From the NCBI GenBank assembly GCA_039931675.1, contig JBDTRM010000044.1, positions 8,497 through 72,496 on the forward strand: a stretch of 64,000 nt of DNA, given 5' to 3'. Of this stretch, positions 59,639 to 64,000 are shown one piece after another. Numbering within the stretch: the first letter of the stretch is position 1; each line of letters opens with the position of its first letter. Made by a program: the position numbers and the translations under genes. Under the pieces are notes generated by a model that saw nothing but the letters and a program-made list of their open reading frames with translations, did no database searches and was not told the origin of the DNA. The DNA is from JAEUTH01 sp039931675. GTDB taxonomy: Bacteria > Bacteroidota > Bacteroidia > AKYH767-A > OLB10.

Positions 59639-60307
59639 TTATTTTATAACTTTTACTGAGATAATTTTTACATCTTCTACCGGGCGGTCACCTGGGGCGG
59701 TTTTCACTGCACATATTTTATCTATTACTTCCATTCCCGAAATTACTTCACCAAACACAGTATAACCCATATCGAGAAAAGGTGTTCCGCCAAGTGTTCT
59801 ATAGGCTTCACGCTGGGCCGGTGTATATTTGATTCCGTTTTGGGCTTCTATTCCATCCAATTCGGCATCAGTAACTTTCTTGCCTTGCACAATATAAAAC
59901 TGGCAACTGCTTGAAGCTTTTTCAGGGTTTTCAGTTCGTGCAGCACACAATGCACCTTTCTTATGAACCAAAGCAGGATTAAACTCTGCAGGAATAGTGT
60001 AACCGAGATCACCATTACCTAATTGCTGACCAGGTTTTGCAGTTTTTGAATTTGGATCGCCACCTTGCAACATAAAATCTTTCATCACGCGGTGAAAAAG
60101 AGTTCCGCTGTAATAACCCTCTTTAGCAAGTTTTAAAAAATTATCGCGATGCTTGGGGGTTTCATTATAAAGTTTGATTTTCATAACTCCTAAGGAAGTC
60201 GTCATTTCAACCACATGCTCTGCAGCGGCTTTGGGTTTGCTTTGTGCAGTCGCTTCATTTTGAGTAGCCATAGCTACGATGCTTAATAAAAAGATTATTT
60301 TTTTCAT
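59639..60307 (-). CDS. Periplasmic cyclophilin-type peptidyl-prolyl isomerase
   Basis: 222 residues with a signal peptide (MKKIIFLLSIVAMATQNEATAQ). The cyclophilin core is present: GVMKIKLYNETPKHRDNFLKLAKEGYYSGTLFHRVMKDFMLQGGDP (catalytic Arg in FHRV, Gln in LQGG), CQFYIVQGKK and FGEVISGMEVIDKI. A ~20-residue insertion (TDAELDGIEAQNGIKYTPAQREAYRTLGG) before the last strands is usual in Bacteroidota members. It speeds proline isomerisation in exported proteins. Divergent from the small lipoprotein gene. Confidence 0.92.
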   Translation of the reverse strand: MKKIIFLLSIVAMATQNEATAQSKPKAAAEHVVEMTTSLGVMKIKLYNETPKHRDNFLKLAKEGYYSGTLFHRVMKDFMLQGGDPNSKTAKPGQQLGNGDLGYTIPAEFNPALVHKKGALCAARTENPEKASSSCQFYIVQGKKVTDAELDGIEAQNGIKYTPAQREAYRTLGGTPFLDMGYTVFGEVISGMEVIDKICAVKTAPGDRPVEDVKIISVKVIK

Positions 60308-60404
60308 TGTTTAATAGTTATTTTTGTGAATTAATTAATGCAAATCAAACAAGAATATTTATACTTGCAATGATTAAAGTGTGAATCCTTTAAAGCAATA
60401 TCTC

Positions 60405-60770
60405 ATGAAACGCTTACTATCAATAACATTTATCACGCTTACTTTTCTTTTTACCGGTATTGCCGTGCTTACCTCATCATGTAAAAAAACAAGCCCTGCC
60501 GATGCAACCATAACTGTGGTTGACAGTCTTGACCGCCCCATAAAAGGCGCTACAGTTATTTTAAGACAGGACAGCGTAGTCAATCCATCCACCGGTATAA
60601 AGGCCGATATTTACGATGAAAAAGTAACTGATATCAATGGAAATACTTTTCATTCATTTAAGTGGGAAGCCGTTTTGAATCTCGAAGTAACCAAGGGAAA
60701 TCTTAAAGTGCTTGATTACATTCGCCTTGAGCAAAGTAAAACGGTTAGTAAGACGGTTGTGCTTAAGTAG
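60405..60770 (+). CDS. Small lipoprotein with Ig/transthyretin-like fold
   Basis: 121 residues from the ATG at 60405; a GTG 8 codons upstream is less likely. The signal peptide ends in a lipobox (FTGIAVLTSSC) followed by KKTSPAD. The mature part reads ATITVVDSLDRPIKGATVILRQDS ... VTDINGNTFHSFKWEAVLNLEVTKGNLKVLDYIRL, like carboxypeptidase-regulatory or starch-binding-like beta-sandwich domains of outer-membrane lipoproteins. Divergently placed from the cyclophilin gene, separated by ~97 bases. Ligand unknown. Confidence 0.75.
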   Translation: MKRLLSITFITLTFLFTGIAVLTSSCKKTSPADATITVVDSLDRPIKGATVILRQDSVVNPSTGIKADIYDEKVTDINGNTFHSFKWEAVLNLEVTKGNLKVLDYIRLEQSKTVSKTVVLK

Positions 60771-60840
60771 GGGATAGGGGATAGGGAAATCAGGTAATAC
60801 GGTAATACGGTAATAAGGCAAAGGTGCAGGTTTTAGCTAA

Positions 60841-60876
60841 GAGCCAAAGGCCAATAGCCAAAGGCTAAAAGCTTTT
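60841..60876. repeat. AGCCAAAGGC-type dispersed repeat, copy 2
   Basis: GAGCCAAAGGCCAATAGCCA and the following AAGGCTAAAAGCTTTT are an inverted relative of 55394-55430. Its right end provides the stop codon of the next minus-strand gene. Confidence 0.55.
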
Positions 60877-61227
60877 AAAATCCACTTCTCTCTCAAAATA
60901 ATCTATCACTGCTTGCTTCAATAAAAAGTCCTGCTCTTTTAAGCTAAGCGGTGGCAATTTTTGAACTAATTCCCAATGCGGCCAACCTTCATCGTCAGCA
61001 CCTTTCAATTCGTAATATCCATATTGGCTTAGCAATTTGCAGGTGGCAATGTGCATCAGGTCTTGTTTTTCATCCTTGCTGAATTTCTGGTAACCACGGC
61101 CTAATTCCTGTACACCGATTAAAAAAATTACGCCCTGCAAATCGAGGTCATTATCAAATTGCTTGTTCAGTTTATCGAGTAATACCAGCCATTTTTCTTT
61201 TAACTCAGCTATTTCTTTCGCATCCAT
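60865..61227 (-). CDS. Conserved hypothetical protein of Bacteroidota type
   Basis: 120 residues, acidic and mainly helical: MDAKEIAELKEKWLVLLDKLNKQFDNDLDLQGVIFLIGVQELG, YQKFSKDEKQDLMHIATCKLLSQYGYYELKGADDEGWPHWE, LKEQDFLLKQAVIDYFERE. No signal peptide or membrane segment, so cytoplasmic. I recognise the style as a conserved uncharacterised Bacteroidota protein but know no function. The last codons (KSF and stop) lie in the dispersed repeat at 60841-60876. Divergent from the VWA gene. Confidence 0.75.
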   Translation of the reverse strand: MDAKEIAELKEKWLVLLDKLNKQFDNDLDLQGVIFLIGVQELGRGYQKFSKDEKQDLMHIATCKLLSQYGYYELKGADDEGWPHWELVQKLPPLSLKEQDFLLKQAVIDYFEREVDFKSF

Positions 61228-61307
61228 TCGGGCAAAAGTACAATCTATTGAATAAAATGTTATATTTTTGTGTTCAGTAAATTTATTAACCCCCGGTTTT
61301 ATTTAAC

Positions 61308-62447
61308 ATGAGAAAATTCCTATTCATCATCTTCGTGTTTTTAGTTAGTAATTCATTTGCCCAAAAGAAATCTTCAAAAGCAAATGACAAGAACAACAAT
61401 GTAAAAGAAATTGATGTTGTTTTTTGCCTTGATCTCAGCGCCAGCACCAATGGCTTGCTCGAAGATCTGAAGGAAAACTACTGGAACCTGGTTAATCACA
61501 GTAATATGCTTAAACCTACGCCCAGGCTTATGATCAGCCTGGTGGGATATGCGCGGCCAAGTTTTGGAAGCAAGTTCTATTACATAAAAGTGCTTGCCGG
61601 GTTAACCGATAATTACGATTCACTTTATGAAGCGATTGATAAGCTGCACGTAAACGTAGAGAAAGGTGACCAGTTTGTAGGCCAGGCGCTTATGACTGCA
61701 GTGCGCGAAACAGAATGGAGTAAAAATAAATCGGCAGCAAAAATGATTTTTCTTGTCGGCAACGGTTCAGTTTATACCGGCCCGTCAAATCTTGAGGATG
61801 CGTGCGAGTTAGCCAAATCGAAAGGCATTGTAATCCATACCGCTTATTGCATGAACGGCATGGTTGAAAAAGAAATTAAAGGTTGGGAAAAAATAGCCTA
61901 CCTCGGTAATGGCACCTCCTCTCAGATAACCGTGAATAAACGGTTGCCGTCAAGCGTAAATCTTACTCCCAAGGATTTATGGAAGCTGAGCAAATCATTT
62001 AACAACAGCTTTGTTTTTTATGGTGACAGCGGCTTGGTTAGATATAAAATGATGACCAAGGTTGACAGCCTTGCTGTTTATAGCGTGGGCGGAGTGTTGC
62101 AATCGCGTCTGCTTTACAAGGCACTGCGACCCGAAGAACAAATTACAGATTGGGACCTTATAGCTTATTCGCGTTCTGATAATTTTAATCTTTATAACGT
62201 TGATAGAAATACTATGCCGGTTGATTACAGTAATACAGTGGGACCTGATATGTTAAACATAATAAAGGAAAAACAAATTGAACGGGATAAGATAACTGAT
62301 GAAATTAAAACCGTAATGGCTGATGAGTTAGACGAATTAAAAACCAACAAGATTATGAAAGAAGATATGAGCGATGAAGGATTACTAAACCGTGTGGTAA
62401 TAAAAGCATTTGTGAAAACAGCTTTGAATAATGGGTTTTGGCTGTAA
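61308..62447 (+). CDS. Secreted VWA-domain protein
   Basis: 379 residues with a signal peptide (MRKFLFIIFVFLVSNSFAQ). A von Willebrand A domain covers about residues 33-215: the metal-site DxSxS is DLSAS in VVFCLDLSASTNGLLEDL, with the Thr of the second loop around ALMTAVRETEW and KMIFLVGNGSVYTGP where TDG is usually found. The C-terminal ~160 residues are charged and helical (IIKEKQIERDKITDEIKTVMADELDELKTNKIMKEDMSDEG). It has no sorting domain, so it is likely periplasmic. VWA domains bind partners through metal. A TAnnTTTG box (61263-61270) precedes the gene, but without a clear TTG. Confidence 0.82.
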   Translation: MRKFLFIIFVFLVSNSFAQKKSSKANDKNNNVKEIDVVFCLDLSASTNGLLEDLKENYWNLVNHSNMLKPTPRLMISLVGYARPSFGSKFYYIKVLAGLTDNYDSLYEAIDKLHVNVEKGDQFVGQALMTAVRETEWSKNKSAAKMIFLVGNGSVYTGPSNLEDACELAKSKGIVIHTAYCMNGMVEKEIKGWEKIAYLGNGTSSQITVNKRLPSSVNLTPKDLWKLSKSFNNSFVFYGDSGLVRYKMMTKVDSLAVYSVGGVLQSRLLYKALRPEEQITDWDLIAYSRSDNFNLYNVDRNTMPVDYSNTVGPDMLNIIKEKQIERDKITDEIKTVMADELDELKTNKIMKEDMSDEGLLNRVVIKAFVKTALNNGFWL

Positions 62448-62509
62448 ACTGAAGGACGCTCTGTAATGGCTGGTTTTTTAACTTATTTGTGGAATTTGGA
62501 AAGCAATCA

Positions 62510-62593
62510 CTTTTCTTATAAAAGGAATTGCTTTTCCTAAAAAAGGAACTCCTTTTCTTAAAAAAGGAACTCCTTTTCTTAAAAAAGGAATTG
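62510..62593. repeat. Four tandem 21-bp repeats
   Basis: Four consecutive 21-bp units, each CTTTTC(T/C)TA then an A-run, AAGGAA(T/C)T and G or C (62510, 62531, 62552, 62573). Adjacent units can pair as hairpins (CCTTTT/AAAAGG). They lie between the VWA gene and the convergent T9SS gene. Confidence 0.85.
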
Positions 62594-62637
62594 CTTCCTA
62601 CAGGGTTATAAAAAGCCTTGACCCCAGACTTTTAAAA

Positions 62638-63999
62638 TCATCGCTGTATAACCACCGTACCCCTCACCTCCTTTTCTTTACCTTTTAGCGTGGCAATGTA
62701 AATTCCACAGGGTAATGTGCTAACATCTATTGGTTGTGATACCTCATACTGCTCATTTAAAATACTCCTGCCTTGCAAATCAGTTAAAGTAAAAAGCAGA
62801 TTCTTTTCATTTATTAAAGTACCCGCATTTATATAAAGTTTATCTGTTGCAGGGTTGGGGTATATAGTGAGGGGTTGGAAGTTATTTTCGGGATCGAAAA
62901 TGGAAGTTAATATTGTATTGCCAAGGCTATCACATTTTACAAAAATAACTTTTTCAATTGACCCTATAATTGTACTGCCGCAATATGCAAAACCACCATC
63001 AGATGTTATATGCAAATCTGAAATGTTACCAGGAATAAATGGCAATTGTTTTGACCATAATGTATCAGCATTTGCATTAATCATATATAACTTAGCAGAT
63101 TCCGATAAAAAATATTTATTCGCTTCATAGTAGAACAAAGCATCAATACCGTTGAAGGAAAATGAATAGTGTTTTGTCCACATGGTATCACCGTTGTTCC
63201 GGTTGATTTTCATTATACCCCAATCATATCCAGTGCAACTGATCAAATAATTAGAGTCTGGTAGAATTACTACACCACTTGCGTAATAATTTGAAGTGTT
63301 ACCTGGCATATAACCATAGCTGAAATTCCAGATTATAGAACCCGCAGTGTTTCGCCTCTGCACTCCATAAGGATAGGTAAAACCAACCTCCCCTACACCT
63401 ATAAATCCACCATCAATATCAGGATACAATACACAACCTCCAGACATGTTCTGATAATCGTGCCACTGCTCATTAAATGCAGAATCTAATTTCAAAAATC
63501 CATAATTTGACGTAGCATTACTCATAATATACCCATTATCGGGTGTTTTGTAAATCCTAAAAGAACGATTGCCCGTTGAAATGGTATCATAAGTTTTGCG
63601 CCATAGGGAGTCTCCATTAATGTTAAACGCCCAAATTGAAACGGGATTTGGTGCACCGGTAACTATAAACGAAGTATCATTTAAATTTAATATGCCATAA
63701 AATTCAGAGGCCCATGGACATTTTTTTGTCCATAATGTATCTCCATATTTATCAATTCTCAATAATAAACCATTATAACCGGTAAATGTTCCATACGCTC
63801 CAACAATGATAAAACCGGAATCCTTGAGTTGAACAAAACATATACCTTGGTTATACGGATAAGGTGCAGCAGAATACGTTCTCGCGAATTGAATTTGCTG
63901 GCCACTCAAATGACTATTTAAAAAACATAGAATGCAAACAGATAAAACGTGTGTATGACAAATTGCACAAATTAACAACCAGTTGGTTAAAAGTCCTAA
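62638..63999 (-). CDS. T9SS type A sorting-domain protein, propeller-like (start outside window)
   Basis: The frame is open through the right edge. A TTG at 63978 is in frame, but no ATG precedes the mature part, so the true start lies beyond the window. The visible N-terminus has a signal-like helix (HVLSVCILCFLNSHLSGQQ). The body has propeller-like repeats ending in DTLWTK, such as RIDKYGDTLWTKKCP, NINGDSLWRKTYD, NRNNGDTMWTKHYS and NANADTLWSKQLP, related in style to the SBBP proteins at 38618-45203. The C-terminal sorting domain reads TIYPNPATDKLYINAG ... LTDLQGRSILNEQY ... CGIYIATLKGK. Exported to the cell surface; ligand unknown. Confidence 0.82.
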   Translation of the reverse strand, partial: LGLLTNWLLICAICHTHVLSVCILCFLNSHLSGQQIQFARTYSAAPYPYNQGICFVQLKDSGFIIVGAYGTFTGYNGLLLRIDKYGDTLWTKKCPWASEFYGILNLNDTSFIVTGAPNPVSIWAFNINGDSLWRKTYDTISTGNRSFRIYKTPDNGYIMSNATSNYGFLKLDSAFNEQWHDYQNMSGGCVLYPDIDGGFIGVGEVGFTYPYGVQRRNTAGSIIWNFSYGYMPGNTSNYYASGVVILPDSNYLISCTGYDWGIMKINRNNGDTMWTKHYSFSFNGIDALFYYEANKYFLSESAKLYMINANADTLWSKQLPFIPGNISDLHITSDGGFAYCGSTIIGSIEKVIFVKCDSLGNTILTSIFDPENNFQPLTIYPNPATDKLYINAGTLINEKNLLFTLTDLQGRSILNEQYEVSQPIDVSTLPCGIYIATLKGKEKEVRGTVVIQR

Positions 64000-64000
64000 T

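Noticed and set aside
62510..62593. CRISPR array
   Set aside because: Units are contiguous 21-mers with no unique spacers, and no cas genes are nearby.

Overview
The window is one stretch of a low-GC chromosome from a member of the Bacteroidota, probably a Chitinophagales/Sphingobacteriales-type organism. The evidence is: at least eight secreted proteins ending in type IX secretion system (T9SS) type A sorting domains; promoters of the Bacteroidota form TTG-N18..21-TAnnTTTG (clearest before tRNA-Phe and the CAT-anticodon tRNA); a coaX - outer-membrane protein - lptC run; and an exosortase K/MSEP-CTERM pair. No rRNA, CRISPR array, prophage or transposase gene was found.

Layout. 1-6 kb: a truncated beta-helix surface protein, then two near-duplicate propeller-type T9SS proteins separated by an orphan copy of a sorting domain, a mosaic tandem duplication. 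6-10.7 kb: a CAT tRNA, a PKD/Ig T9SS protein and an S74 (tail-fibre chaperone) T9SS protein. 10.9-13.8 kb: a TPR histidine kinase and its LytTR regulator. 13.9-21.5 kb (minus strand): a CotH-family T9SS protein, an MprF-type lysyl-phosphatidylglycerol synthase, and two AcvB/VirJ-type proteins, one full length and one single-domain; together a likely cell-envelope lipid aminoacylation and de-acylation cluster. 21.6-27.7 kb: an accessory block with a frameshifted hypothetical gene, MSEP-CTERM protein + exosortase K, and a BglII/BstYI-type restriction-modification pair. The last two modules are bracketed by copies of the same inverted motif, GCTGGTAACA/TGTTACCAGC or a variant. 27.7-36.4 kb: an SF2 helicase, a YfhO-type membrane protein, and a polysaccharide/glycolipid set (flippase-like protein, GT4, UDP-glucuronate epimerase-like SDR, GT2). 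36.6-38.4 kb: DUF47 regulator and Pit phosphate transporter. 38.6-48.4 kb: two large SBBP-repeat T9SS proteins, the second heading a tight run with a P-loop NTPase, an ABC half-exporter with altered catalytic residues, and a lipoprotein. 48.5-62.4 kb: mostly housekeeping or conserved genes (isoaspartyl peptidase, an atypical sigma-54-type regulator, lptC, coaX, tRNA-Phe, a histidine kinase, gpmI, pheS, cyclophilin, a VWA protein). The window ends in another T9SS protein cut by the right edge.

A recurring theme is small palindromic repeats. Several families lie between genes, and at least three lie inside coding sequence in frame: in the signal-peptide region of the CotH protein, in the signal peptide of the TPR kinase, and in the middle of pheS. 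A 128-bp terminal-inverted-repeat element occurs twice, about 53 kb apart and in opposite orientations. The most unusual signals are the in-frame palindrome insertions, the shared boundary motif around the exosortase K and restriction modules, and the MprF-AcvB-VirJ cluster.
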